Source: JBMNOU01 sp050943215 (GTDB lineage Bacteria; Bacillota; Clostridia; Christensenellales; SZUA-584). Taken from it: DNA of 41,778 nucleotides. This document shows, one piece after another, positions 8,468-17,228 of this stretch (within the stretch, counting starts at the first letter, position 1; the number at the start of each line of letters is the position of its first letter). Location of the stretch: NCBI GenBank assembly GCA_050943215.1, contig JBMNOU010000009.1, forward strand, positions 1-41,778, given 5' to 3'. The position numbers and the translations under genes are program-made. The notes beneath the pieces were generated by a model. That model had not been told where the DNA came from, ran no database searches, and was given only the letters and a program-made list of their open reading frames with translations.

Positions 8468-10195
8468 ATGAAGAAACTTTTCAGGTATTTAAAACCTTAC
8501 AAATGGCCGGCCACCATTGTTGTATTGCTGACAACGGTTCAGTCATTAAGCCAGCTTTATCTGCCAAACCTGATGTCTGATATAGTCGATAAGGGCGTTG
8601 TCGGTAAAAACATTGGCCTTATTATTGAGACCGGGCTTGTCATGCTAGGGTTTACGCTGATCGTCAGTATATGTACGATCTTCGCAAGGCTTTTTGCATC
8701 AAAAACGGCTGTAGGGTTTGCAAAAGATCTGCGCAGGGATATTTTTAAAACGGTTGAAGAATATTCTTTGAACGAGTTTGACAAGATTGGCACCGCGTCG
8801 CTGATAACGCGTTCCACTAACGACGTAACGCAGATACAAAACGTAATGGTCATGATATTAAGTATGCTGCTCTCAGCCCCCATTACCTGTGTCGGCGGAA
8901 TCATCATGGCGGTCAATAAGGATTCAGGACTGTCCTGGCTGATCGTTGCGATCATTATATTAATGTCCGCTGTGATTCTTGCGATCGCAATCAAAGCGAT
9001 GCCGCTTTTTAAATCTCTTCAGAAAAAGATTGACAAAGTTAATCTTGTACTGCGTGAGGGGCTCACCGGTATCCGCGTCATTCGAGCTTTTAACAAAACG
9101 GAATACGAACAGAACCGGTTTGGCGCAGCAAATAAAGATTTAACGGACACTTCGATATCCGCATACCGCTGGATGGGTGCAATGTTCCCTGCCATCATGC
9201 TTGTCCTTAATATTGCAACCGTCGGGGTAATATGGTTCGGCGGCCTTCGGGTAGATGCCGGACAAACACAGGTGGGAGACTTGATGGCATTTCAGCAATA
9301 TGTGATGCAGATTATGTTTTCGCTCATCATGGCCACAATGATGTTTGTAATGCTTCCCAGAGCTACCGCATCCGCAGAGCGGATAAACGAGATACTTGAT
9401 ATGAAACCCAGCGTCGTAGATTCCACGGATATCGTTCCTCAAACATGGCTCAAAGGGCATGTAGAGTTTAAAAATGTAAGTTTCTATTATCACGGTGCGC
9501 AAGAGCCCGCAATAGAGAAAGTTTCCCTCACCGCCCGACCGGGTGAGATCACTGCAATCATTGGCAGCACGGGCAGTGGCAAATCGACGCTCGTCAAGCT
9601 TATACCAAGATTTTACGATGCCAGTGAAGGGCAGGTGCTTGTTGATGGCATTGATGTTAAGGATTATCCGCAGGCGGCTCTCAGGGAAAAAATCGGATTT
9701 GTTCCGCAAATGGTCAATCTGATGAGCGGAACGATTGCGGACAATATTCGCTATGGCAAGGATGATGCAACGGACGAGGAAGTTATGCGCTCTATTGAGA
9801 TCGCTCAAGCGGCTGAATTTGTTTTAGGGTTTGAGGATGGCATCGAATCGGCTGTTGCGCAGGACGGGACAAATTTTTCAGGCGGTCAAAAGCAGCGGCT
9901 TTCCATTGCCCGAGCGCTTGTGCGCAAGCCTGAAGTATTAATTTTTGACGATAGCTTCTCAGCGCTTGATTTCAAGACGGATGCAAAGCTCAGGCAGGCG
10001 CTTTCGGCGGAAATTAAGAATACAACCGTTTTTATCGTAGCACAGAGAGTCAGCACAGTAATGAATGCGGATAACATTATCGTTCTCGACGAGGGAAAAG
10101 TCGTTGGGGAAGGTAAACACAAAGAACTTATGAAAAGCTGCGACACATACAGAGAAATAGTTTCATCGCAGCTCTCACTGGAGGAATTGGCATGA
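8468..10195 (+). CDS. ABC exporter half-transporter, degenerate-site subunit
   Basis: Type IV ABC exporter with six N-terminal membrane helices and a C-terminal ATPase. Walker A is GSTGSGKST near residue 365 and the signature FSGGQKQR, near 470, is canonical. After Walker B (VLIFDD, about 490) the catalytic Glu is replaced by Asp, and the switch His is replaced by Gln in FIVAQRVST. These changes are the mark of the non-catalytic partner in heterodimers such as TM287/288 and BmrCD. It overlaps the next gene by 4 bp (ATGA), so the two subunits are co-translated. Likely exports drugs, lipids or peptides; the substrate cannot be read from sequence. Confidence 0.93.
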   Translation: MKKLFRYLKPYKWPATIVVLLTTVQSLSQLYLPNLMSDIVDKGVVGKNIGLIIETGLVMLGFTLIVSICTIFARLFASKTAVGFAKDLRRDIFKTVEEYSLNEFDKIGTASLITRSTNDVTQIQNVMVMILSMLLSAPITCVGGIIMAVNKDSGLSWLIVAIIILMSAVILAIAIKAMPLFKSLQKKIDKVNLVLREGLTGIRVIRAFNKTEYEQNRFGAANKDLTDTSISAYRWMGAMFPAIMLVLNIATVGVIWFGGLRVDAGQTQVGDLMAFQQYVMQIMFSLIMATMMFVMLPRATASAERINEILDMKPSVVDSTDIVPQTWLKGHVEFKNVSFYYHGAQEPAIEKVSLTARPGEITAIIGSTGSGKSTLVKLIPRFYDASEGQVLVDGIDVKDYPQAALREKIGFVPQMVNLMSGTIADNIRYGKDDATDEEVMRSIEIAQAAEFVLGFEDGIESAVAQDGTNFSGGQKQRLSIARALVRKPEVLIFDDSFSALDFKTDAKLRQALSAEIKNTTVFIVAQRVSTVMNADNIIVLDEGKVVGEGKHKELMKSCDTYREIVSSQLSLEELA

Positions 10196-12252
10196 GTGAA
10201 AGCAGCAATACAAAAACCAGCGCTCCCGTTGGAAGAGGCCCTCGAATGGGACGGTCCGGACGCGGTTCCCACGGCCCGGGAGGCCCCGGCCATGGGATGC
10301 CATTCGAAAAAGCAAAGGATTTTAAAATCAGCATTAAACGTTTGGTGTCCTATCTCCAAAAACATAAAATTGCATTAGTAGTGGTAACGCTGATGGCCAT
10401 TGGCGGCGCAGTTTTCTCGATATTCGGACCAAAAATACTGGGCACTGCAACAACAGAGCTTTTCGCGCCGATGGCCGCAAAAGCGGAAGCGATGACAGAA
10501 TTAAAAGAAATCCTCCCCGAGGAGGCCGTCGGCCAAATCACCAGCGGGAAACTAAGCGAGCGGGAAGTCATGAGCATTGTGATGCAAAGCGTCGATACAA
10601 CCGATCCGCATCAGATGTTCGTCCTTTCTTCTGCAATGGAGAAAGCAAAGGCGGCCGATGCGCAAAGAATTGATTTCGGCAAGATTGGCGGCATATTGCT
10701 CACAGTCCTCATACTATATGCGGTTAGTGGCTTGTTTACGTTTATCATGCAGTTTGTCATGGCAAAAACATCGCAGCTAATAGTCTTTGATATGCGAAAC
10801 CAGGTAGATGCCAAGCTGGCACGGCTACCGCTCAAATACTTTGACGGACGCACTCACGGGGAAATACTTTCTCGTGTGACTAACGATATCGATACAATCT
10901 CCACAACGCTTTCTCAAGGCTTAACACAGGTTATATCATCCGTTACAATGATAATAGGTATTATCATAATGATGTTCACAATATCCTGGATCATCACGCT
11001 TGTATGTCTTATAGTACTTCCAATCAGCTTTTTCTTTATCCAGCTTATCGTTAAAAAGTCGCAAAAATATTTTAAGGAACAACAAAAAGAGATCGGTAAT
11101 ATTAACGGCCACGTCGAAGAGATGTACGCAGGCCATACGGTCATTAAAGCTTTCGGCAGAGAAGACGACAGCGTAAAAGCGTTTGATAAGGTTAATAATA
11201 GGCTTTATTCCGTTGGGTGGAAGGCACAGTTTCTATCGGGCGCCATGATGCCGCTTATAGATTTTATCAGCAACCTTTCTTACGTATTTGTCTGCGCGAT
11301 TGGCGGCGTAATGGTGATTAGCGGAAGTATATCGATCGGTGACGTCCAGGCTTTTATACAGTATTCAAGGCGTTTTACCCATCCGATCATGCAGGTCGCA
11401 CAGATTGCCAATGTGCTCCAATCAACGGTGGCCGCGGCAGAGCGCGTGTTTGAAGTGCTCGACGAGCAGGAAATATCGGCCGACAGACAAGACAACATAA
11501 TCGAATATCCAAAAGGCGCTATCACATTTGAACACGTATCGTTCGGTTACGTACCAGGCGTTCCCGTAATCAAAGATATGAACCTAACTGTTTCTCCCGG
11601 GGAAACAGTCGCAATCGTCGGCCCCACCGGAGCAGGCAAGACAACGCTTGTCAATCTGCTAATGCGTTTTTATGAGATAGACAGCGGCCGTATCACCGTT
11701 GATGGCACTGATATCACCACTATCCCAAGAGAGAACTTAAGGCGCCAGTTCGGCATGGTGCTTCAGGACACCTGGCTGTTCGGCGGAACGATCAGAGAAA
11801 ACATCGCTTACGGAAAAACGGGTGCGACCGAAGAAGAGATCATCTATGCGGCAAAAATGGCAGACGCTGATTATTTTATCCGCACATTGCCGGATGGATA
11901 TGATACCGTGCTCAACGAAGAAGCATCAAACATCTCACAGGGCCAAAAACAGCTGCTAACGATTGCTCGGGCGTTGCTTGCCGACCCGCCTGTACTAATA
12001 CTCGATGAAGCAACCAGCAACGTCGATACACGTACAGAGGCTTATATACAAAACGCAATGATTGAGCTGATGAAAGGGCGGACTAATTTTGTGATCGCGC
12101 ATAGGCTCTCGACGATTAGGGATGCGTCAACGATACTCGTCATGAACGAAGGTGAAATCATCGAACAGGGCAATCATAAAGCGCTGATGGCGAAAAACGG
12201 TTTTTATGCGGATCTTTACAACAGCCAATTTACGCAAAGCAGTGCCATATAG
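10192..12252 (+). CDS. ABC exporter half-transporter, catalytic-site subunit
   Basis: Partner of the preceding subunit. The first 35 residues are a Gly/Arg/Pro-rich tail (GRGPRMGRSGRGSHGPGGPG). About 90 extra residues separate TM1 and TM2, both common in LmrD/BmrD-type subunits. The ATPase domain has Walker A GPTGAGKTT (about 476), Walker B LILDEATSNVD with the catalytic Glu (about 602) and the switch His in FVIAHRLST. Its signature is altered to ISQGQKQ. Combined with the partner, this gives one consensus and one degenerate ATP site. A strong terminator follows 12 bp after the stop. Confidence 0.93.
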   Translation: MSESSNTKTSAPVGRGPRMGRSGRGSHGPGGPGHGMPFEKAKDFKISIKRLVSYLQKHKIALVVVTLMAIGGAVFSIFGPKILGTATTELFAPMAAKAEAMTELKEILPEEAVGQITSGKLSEREVMSIVMQSVDTTDPHQMFVLSSAMEKAKAADAQRIDFGKIGGILLTVLILYAVSGLFTFIMQFVMAKTSQLIVFDMRNQVDAKLARLPLKYFDGRTHGEILSRVTNDIDTISTTLSQGLTQVISSVTMIIGIIIMMFTISWIITLVCLIVLPISFFFIQLIVKKSQKYFKEQQKEIGNINGHVEEMYAGHTVIKAFGREDDSVKAFDKVNNRLYSVGWKAQFLSGAMMPLIDFISNLSYVFVCAIGGVMVISGSISIGDVQAFIQYSRRFTHPIMQVAQIANVLQSTVAAAERVFEVLDEQEISADRQDNIIEYPKGAITFEHVSFGYVPGVPVIKDMNLTVSPGETVAIVGPTGAGKTTLVNLLMRFYEIDSGRITVDGTDITTIPRENLRRQFGMVLQDTWLFGGTIRENIAYGKTGATEEEIIYAAKMADADYFIRTLPDGYDTVLNEEASNISQGQKQLLTIARALLADPPVLILDEATSNVDTRTEAYIQNAMIELMKGRTNFVIAHRLSTIRDASTILVMNEGEIIEQGNHKALMAKNGFYADLYNSQFTQSSAI

Positions 12253-12264
12253 ATCGCATCATAA

Positions 12265-12300
12265 GCCGCACCGCTTTTGCGCGGTGCGGCTTTTTATTTT
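12265..12300 (+). terminator. Rho-independent terminator of the ABC operon
   Basis: A perfect 10-bp GC-rich stem (12265-12274, GCCGCACCGC, with 12281-12290) has a 6-nt loop. It is followed by TTTTTATTTT. Confidence 0.95.
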
Positions 12301-12326
12301 GGTAAAAAAATATGTACTATATATCC

Positions 12327-12354
12327 TTGTTTGTAAACAATGTGTTAATATAAC
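12327..12354 (+). promoter_or_regulatory. Candidate promoter overlapping a TTGTTT-GT-AAACAA palindrome
   Basis: TTGTTT (12327-12332) and TATAAC (12349-12354) with a 16-bp spacer could be the promoter of the zinc-ribbon and redox genes downstream. The -35 box is one arm of a 14-bp palindrome ending at 12340, which could be a repressor site. Confidence 0.4.
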
Positions 12355-12395
12355 TTATTGTTAAAGATTTTGACGCAACTGTTTAGTAATATTGG

Positions 12396-12490
12396 TATTG
12401 ATAGATGATAACCGCGTGATGTTTAAGGCTAAAGACCTTTGAGCCTTTTATATCATGTAAGCCAAGGCATAAACCGGCAGCTCATCAATA
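12396..12490 (+). ncRNA. Structured 5' leader of unknown class
   Basis: Nested complementary segments fold into an extended structure. TATTGAT (12396-12402) pairs with ATCAATA (12484-12490). CGTGAT (12415-12420) pairs with ATCATG (12452-12457). AAGGCT (12425-12430) pairs with AGCCTT (12442-12447), and the last stem can be lengthened by AAA/TTT. The structure ends about 20 nt before the start of the zinc-ribbon membrane gene. I compared it by eye with c-di-GMP, ZTP, SAM and cobalamin consensus features and could not match any. It may be a regulatory leader or simply a chance fold. Confidence 0.35.
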
Positions 12491-12511
12491 GTTTGAAAAG
12501 TGGTGATCAAT

Positions 12512-12886
12512 ATGTTCAGAAGGATGTTTATTGGGAGAAACGGCCCCGATCAGCTGTCATTTGCACTGACCATACTGGCCTTTGTTTTAAGCTTCATACC
12601 ATGGTATTACATATTTGTAATATCCTTTGCTATTGTCGCAATCGCTTTTTTTCGTATGTTCTCCAAAGACATAGAGAAACGAAGGAAAGAGAATTTAATA
12701 TTTATGAGTCTGGTTAATAAGGCTAAGAAGTGGTATTATAATACTAAAGTAAAAAGGCATCAGAGCAAATTTTATTTAGTATTCAAATGCCCGAAATGTT
12801 CTCAGAAATTAAGAGTACCAAGAGGAAAAGGCAAAGTATCAATAAAATGTTCCAAATGCGGCCATAAGTTTATAAAAACCACCTGA
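12512..12886 (+). CDS. Small membrane protein with C-terminal zinc ribbon
   Basis: A 124-residue protein whose N-terminus (MFRRMFIGRNGPDQLSFAL) matches a pattern I recall from a widespread, uncharacterised family in Clostridia. Two hydrophobic helices (about residues 14-48) precede a basic linker. The C-terminal zinc ribbon has the Cys pairs FKCPKCSQ and IKCSKCGHKF. I chose the ATG at 12512, because it gives the expected N-terminus; the GTG at 12500 is also possible. It lies upstream of DUF1858 and rubredoxin with a 29-bp gap and may be co-transcribed. Function unknown; the ribbon could bind RNA, DNA or a protein partner at the membrane. Confidence 0.75.
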   Translation: MFRRMFIGRNGPDQLSFALTILAFVLSFIPWYYIFVISFAIVAIAFFRMFSKDIEKRRKENLIFMSLVNKAKKWYYNTKVKRHQSKFYLVFKCPKCSQKLRVPRGKGKVSIKCSKCGHKFIKTT

Positions 12887-12915
12887 CCGCTAAAATAATA
12901 TTAAGAGGTAACAGC

Positions 12916-13125
12916 ATGGATAAGATTACAAAAGATATGACGATTGATCAAGTATTGACAATGGATGTGGATTCCGCCATTGTTTTTTTGGAGGCCGGCA
13001 TGCACTGCATCGGCTGCCCTTCCGCAGCCGGAGAAAGCATCGAAGAGGCAAGTATGGTTCACGGTATTAATACGGACGAACTTGTGGACAAACTCAATCA
13101 ATTTTTTGAAAATAAAGAAAAATAG
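12916..13125 (+). CDS. DUF1858 domain protein
   Basis: A 69-residue stand-alone DUF1858 domain, a family described as disulfide-containing and linked to hybrid-cluster and other redox proteins. It has the classic pattern ITKDMTIDQVL at the start and AGMHCIGCPSAAGESIEEA, with Cys31 and Cys34 forming a CxxC. The preceding AGAGGT is a fair ribosome binding site. It ends 15 bp before rubredoxin. The context suggests a thiol or electron-carrier role in the rubredoxin–flavodiiron system, which is inference. Confidence 0.88.
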   Translation: MDKITKDMTIDQVLTMDVDSAIVFLEAGMHCIGCPSAAGESIEEASMVHGINTDELVDKLNQFFENKEK

Positions 13126-13140
13126 TGAGGGCTTATTTTT

Positions 13141-13299
13141 ATGGTAAAATTCGTGTGTACGGTATGCGGTTATATTTATGATCCCGCCGACGGTGATCCG
13201 GAAAACGGTATTAACGCCGGAACCCCGTTTGAGAACATTTCGTCAGATTGGATTTGCCCGCTGTGCGGCGCTTTAAAAGATCTGTTTGAAGAGATTTAA
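13141..13299 (+). CDS. Rubredoxin
   Basis: A 52-residue one-iron electron carrier. The two metal-binding knuckles CTVCG (Cys6, Cys9) and CPLCG (Cys39, Cys42) are intact, as is YIYDPADGDPENGI between them and the conserved DWICP. GAGGG precedes the ATG by 9 nt. It is placed 16 bp before a flavodiiron protein, its usual redox partner: rubredoxin passes electrons to the FMN of that enzyme for reduction of O2 or NO. The gene is easily missed because of its length. Confidence 0.95.
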   Translation: MVKFVCTVCGYIYDPADGDPENGINAGTPFENISSDWICPLCGALKDLFEEI

Positions 13300-13315
13300 C
13301 GCATTGGAGGATTTT

Positions 13316-14512
13316 ATGCTGCCTGTAGAGATAACCAAGAATATATTCTGGGTCGGGGCAAAAAATCCGGGCCTTCGAATCTTTGACGTTATTATGCGTA
13401 CCGACTGTGGGACTTCGTATAATAGCTACCTTGTTAAAGGAAGCAAAAAAACGGCCGTTATCGATACGGTCAAGCTCGATTTTTCCGAAGAACAGATCGA
13501 GCGTATATCGGGGTTAAGCGATGTCTCATCTATTGATTACATCATATGCAACCATACAGAACCCGATCATTCGGGCGGGCTTGAGAATTTACTCGCGCAG
13601 GCGCCGAATGCAGTTGTCGTATGTTCAAAGCCCGCAAGCGTTTTTTTAAGAAACATACTCAACCGTAATTTTGAATGTATGGTGGTCGAAGACGGTGATA
13701 CTCTGGAACTAGGCGGAAAGACGCTGAAATTTATTTCTGCGCCTTTCCTGCACTGGCCTGATTCAATATTGACTTACGTCATAGAAGACGCTGTCCTTTT
13801 CTCGGGCGACGTCTTCGGATTCCACTTTTCTGCGGAAAACATATTTGATGATTTGACCTCGTTTACCGAAGAAATGCTCAAATCCCAGAAATATTATTTT
13901 GACGTAATCATGGGCCCTTTCAAGAAATATGTACTCGATGCGGTAAAAAAGGTCCGAACGCTTCATATTGATGTTATCGGCCCCTCACATGGCCCCGTAC
14001 TAAGAGGAGCGCCCCAGGATGCCATTGACAGATATGAAGCGTGGGCTTCGGATATACTCAGCGTTAACAGCCCTAAAAAAGTATACATCGGATACGTATC
14101 CTGTTACGGCTATACAAAGTCGCTGGCAGAAAGCATATACCAGATCGTGAAGGATGCAGGATTCGATGTGGAAATTGAGGATATCGCAACAGTAGACGCT
14201 TCCATCAGCGCAGCCAAGATTCATGCGGCCGATGCTTTTGCAATCGGGTCACCGACACTAAACCGCGACGTTATGAAACCGGTCTGGGATGTCTTAACTT
14301 CGATATCAACCTATATCGTCAAAGGCAAAATTGCTGCTGTTTTCGGGTCTTTCGGTTGGAGTGGGGAATCGATTAAATATATCAGCGAACGGTTAAGAGG
14401 TGTCGGTGCTGATGTTATCGGTTCATGCAGTGCAAAGCTGCGCCCCGATGAAAAGGAGACCGCCGAGGCAGAAAAATTGGGCAAAACTATTTGCGACGCA
14501 CTGGCCGAATAG
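13316..14512 (+). CDS. Flavodiiron protein (FprA-type O2/NO reductase)
   Basis: Cytoplasmic enzyme reducing O2 to water and/or NO to N2O, protecting anaerobes. The N-terminal metallo-beta-lactamase-like domain carries the diiron ligands: His80, Glu82, Asp84 and His85 in HTEPDH, His146 in FLHWPDS, Asp165 in FSGDVF and His225 in GPSHGP. The flavodoxin domain starts near residue 245 with IGYVSCYGYTKSLAESI, the FMN phosphate loop. There are 398 residues, the usual length. The start at 13316 is set by GGAGG 5 nt upstream; a longer frame overlaps rubredoxin. It forms an operon with rubredoxin and DUF1858. Confidence 0.95.
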   Translation: MLPVEITKNIFWVGAKNPGLRIFDVIMRTDCGTSYNSYLVKGSKKTAVIDTVKLDFSEEQIERISGLSDVSSIDYIICNHTEPDHSGGLENLLAQAPNAVVVCSKPASVFLRNILNRNFECMVVEDGDTLELGGKTLKFISAPFLHWPDSILTYVIEDAVLFSGDVFGFHFSAENIFDDLTSFTEEMLKSQKYYFDVIMGPFKKYVLDAVKKVRTLHIDVIGPSHGPVLRGAPQDAIDRYEAWASDILSVNSPKKVYIGYVSCYGYTKSLAESIYQIVKDAGFDVEIEDIATVDASISAAKIHAADAFAIGSPTLNRDVMKPVWDVLTSISTYIVKGKIAAVFGSFGWSGESIKYISERLRGVGADVIGSCSAKLRPDEKETAEAEKLGKTICDALAE

Positions 14513-14534
14513 CCTAAAGTTTACCCTTTTATTG

Positions 14535-14570
14535 AAAAAAAGAGACCTGCAAAAAGCAGGCCTCTTTTTA
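14535..14570. terminator. Bidirectional terminator
   Basis: Stem 14541-14550 with 14556-14565 (AGAGaCCTGC against GCAGGcCTCT, one mismatch) is flanked by A-runs on the left and T-runs on the right. It therefore serves both the flavodiiron gene and the convergent symporter gene. Confidence 0.88.
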
Positions 14571-14578
14571 TGCTTTTT

Positions 14579-16063
14579 TTATGCTTCTATCTCTTTGCCT
14601 TCTCCAAATACAAGGCTGACGTGTTCTGCTTCAAATTTGCGTGTCAGCGTGCTGACGGCCGGCGTAACAAAAAGAGAAATAATCATTGACATCGAGCCGA
14701 TCGCGGGGGGGTTCATCCACGAAGGCAGTATATCGCCAACCGCATTTAGTATCATCAGCGGTACGGTGATAGCAAGCCCGGTAATGATACCAGCCCAGGC
14801 ACCCGCTTTGGTCATACCCTTCCATCTGACGCCGAGCAGGAATGGTGCGAGGAAACAGCCAGACAAAGCGCCCCACGAATATGACATCAATGTTACGATT
14901 GCCGTAGGCTGCGCAAGCGCTATTACCAGCGATATAACAACAAACACAGCGCACAATGTTCGCATCAGCTTCATGACGCTTTTGTCTTTCATTTGCGGTT
15001 TGATTACGCCCTTAACAAGATCCATCGAGATCGAGGAGGACGATACCAGCACCAATGAAGACAGCGTTGACATCGAAGCCGCAAGTATCAGTACAAGTAT
15101 GATGCCGAGCAGCACGGGAGGAAGCGCTACGCTCATTACTTGAGGCATCACCATATCCATATTTTCCGGTGCTTCCGTTAAAAACAACCGTCCGAACGTA
15201 CCCGAAAAATATGCAATCCCTCCGACAATCAGCGCGAACAATGTAGAAATAACCGTTCCCTTATTGATGGCCTTTTTATCTTTAATTGCGTAAAATTTAT
15301 GTACCATCTGCGGCAAGCCCCATGTTCCAAGGCTCGTTAACAATATCAGTGAAACAAATAGCACGACGTTATCTGGTGACGTCATCGCCGTTTTTATCTC
15401 AGGGACAGCTGCAATCTTTGAAAGCCCTTCCGCCAGGCCGCCGACAAGCGGATTGGCCACAACAAAAGCAATCATTAACACAGCCCCGATAATCATGATC
15501 AGCCCCTGAATAAAATCAGTCAATGCCGTGGCGACATACCCGCCTGCCAGCAGATACAGTGCAGTAAACACAGCCATGCCGATCATGCAGTATTCATATG
15601 GAATATTAAAGACGATCTCGAAAAAATACCCGAGTCCCTGATAGACGCTTGCACAGTACGGGACAAGAAAAACGAAAATAATAATAGCCGCTGTGATCTT
15701 AAGTCCCTGAGATTTGTATCTTTTCAGGAAAAAATCAGGCATTGTTGATGCATCCAGCCGATGCGTGATCCGGCGAGTAGGTTTTGCAAGAAGCAGCCAT
15801 GCAATAAGCGTACCAATAACGGCATTCGCGATTCCAATCCATGTCGCGCTCACACCAAAGTTCCAGCCGTATTTACCCGCATATCCAACGAACATAACTG
15901 CGCTGAAATATGTCGTGCCATATGCAAAAGCAGTCATCCATGCGCCAATTTTGCGGCCGCCCAAAAAGAAATCATCAGTTGTTTTTGTTTTACGGATTGA
16001 AAAAATCGCAATGAAAACCAGCAAAAGTATGTATATGCCAAGAATAATGAATTGGGAAACCAT
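14579..16063 (-). CDS. Sodium:solute symporter (SSS family)
   Basis: A polytopic membrane carrier driven by Na+. Thirteen or so hydrophobic helices are spread over 494 residues. Family hallmarks include DDFFLGGRKIGAWMTAFAYG near the N-terminus and YLLAGGYVATALTDFIQGLIM in the middle. LAASMSTLSSLVLVSSSSIS is the conserved TM8-like region with the Na2-site serines. It resembles the PutP/PanF branch, but the substrate (proline, pantothenate or another) cannot be decided. The start at 16063 is chosen for AAGGAAGG 8 nt upstream; the ATG at 16123 is longer but lacks a site. It follows the patatin gene on the same strand after a 161-bp gap. Confidence 0.9.
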   Translation of the reverse strand: MVSQFIILGIYILLLVFIAIFSIRKTKTTDDFFLGGRKIGAWMTAFAYGTTYFSAVMFVGYAGKYGWNFGVSATWIGIANAVIGTLIAWLLLAKPTRRITHRLDASTMPDFFLKRYKSQGLKITAAIIIFVFLVPYCASVYQGLGYFFEIVFNIPYEYCMIGMAVFTALYLLAGGYVATALTDFIQGLIMIIGAVLMIAFVVANPLVGGLAEGLSKIAAVPEIKTAMTSPDNVVLFVSLILLTSLGTWGLPQMVHKFYAIKDKKAINKGTVISTLFALIVGGIAYFSGTFGRLFLTEAPENMDMVMPQVMSVALPPVLLGIILVLILAASMSTLSSLVLVSSSSISMDLVKGVIKPQMKDKSVMKLMRTLCAVFVVISLVIALAQPTAIVTLMSYSWGALSGCFLAPFLLGVRWKGMTKAGAWAGIITGLAITVPLMILNAVGDILPSWMNPPAIGSMSMIISLFVTPAVSTLTRKFEAEHVSLVFGEGKEIEA

Positions 16064-16224
16064 AAGAGCACCTTCCTTCCATGCTACAAAAAAATTATTG
16101 AGTATAAAAAAATACCCTACCATACTACATTTTCTGCCGTGTGTATATTACTATACTCTTTATAAATATGCAAGTGTGAATCACAAAATACGGGTAAAAA
16201 TAATCAGTTTTTTAGAGTAATAAA

Positions 16225-17004
16225 TCAATCGCTGCTATCAGCCATCAGGGCTTTGATATCCTCAAGGCTTTCATTTACGGTTTTTTCACCGATTCGCAGC
16301 ATGCTGCCGATACTTTTAAAGCTATGCCGCGAATAACTTTCCAACCAGGGCTTTAACATGATGTCCGCATATTTCTCGCATATCTGGCTGTTTAAGTTTA
16401 TGCCAAGATTATATGCCGTCACAAGAATGTTAAGCCTGCGCGTACTGGTCGTCCCCTTGCTTCTGTCCGCATTCAAGTTAATGCCTACAACCACCTCAGC
16501 GCCCATATCCCTGACCGTTTGCGTGGGTATGCTGCAAAGCGTGCCGCCGTCAATATACGTTTTACCGCTGATTTTAACCGGCTGAAAGATACCAGGTACC
16601 GCGCAACTTGCTGACAATGCTTTTGACACCCTGCCTTTGCACAGCGTATCAAGTTTTCCTTGCTCCAAATCTACCGCGATTGCGCAAAAAGGCTTTTTAA
16701 GATCGCTAAATTTTTTATCCTTTAAAAAATAATCTGCCAATTTCTCGATAAGCTCTGGGCTCATATATGAAAACCACGGTTTTTTTTTGGGCAGCACGTT
16801 TTTGATATTCAACGCAAAATCATATATTTCTTGCCAAGGGATCCCGGCCGCATATAGCGCCCCAGCAATCGCTCCGGCGGAATTTCCGGCGATATAATCA
16901 AACTCAATTTTGTTTTCTTGAAAAACGCGAATGGCACCAATGTGCGCAATCCCCCGGGTCCCGCCACCGCCAAAGGCAATACCCGTTTTCTTTTGCTTTT
17001 TCAT
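16225..17004 (-). CDS. Patatin-like phospholipase (RssA/YlbK type)
   Basis: A cytoplasmic Ser-Asp dyad lipid acyl hydrolase. The oxyanion loop GGGTRGIAHIGAIRV, the nucleophile elbow GNSAGAIAGAL and the Asp motif YIDGGTLCSIPT are all intact in the right order. At 259 residues it matches stand-alone bacterial patatins. No membrane segment or signal peptide is visible. Substrate and physiological role are not known for this subgroup. Confidence 0.93.
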   Translation of the reverse strand: MKKQKKTGIAFGGGGTRGIAHIGAIRVFQENKIEFDYIAGNSAGAIAGALYAAGIPWQEIYDFALNIKNVLPKKKPWFSYMSPELIEKLADYFLKDKKFSDLKKPFCAIAVDLEQGKLDTLCKGRVSKALSASCAVPGIFQPVKISGKTYIDGGTLCSIPTQTVRDMGAEVVVGINLNADRSKGTTSTRRLNILVTAYNLGINLNSQICEKYADIMLKPWLESYSRHSFKSIGSMLRIGEKTVNESLEDIKALMADSSD

Positions 17005-17228
17005 ACATTTACTCTTCCTGACCTGTTCTCTGCCGCTGCTTTCTTTTCAATATATGTCACCGTACAGCCGTCGATGCACAAACAAGCATCGCTTATTATT
17101 AATTATCTTTATACTAATATGTCCGCCTCTTTAATCCTCTAAACAAATTTCTGTCTAATTCTAATAAGTCCTTTTTTTTTGGAACATTTATACTTGCGTA
17201 TGCGTCTATGTTAAAAGGAGGTACAACC

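Noticed and set aside
12327..12340. Rex (NADH-sensing repressor) binding site before the redox operon
   Set aside because: TTGTTTGTAAACAA lacks the TTGTGA/TTGTTAA-N4 pattern expected for Rex, so it is only reported as an unassigned palindrome.
14400..15143. Plus-strand frame running from the end of the flavodiiron gene through the terminator
   Set aside because: It crosses a strong bidirectional terminator and lies opposite a well-supported symporter gene.
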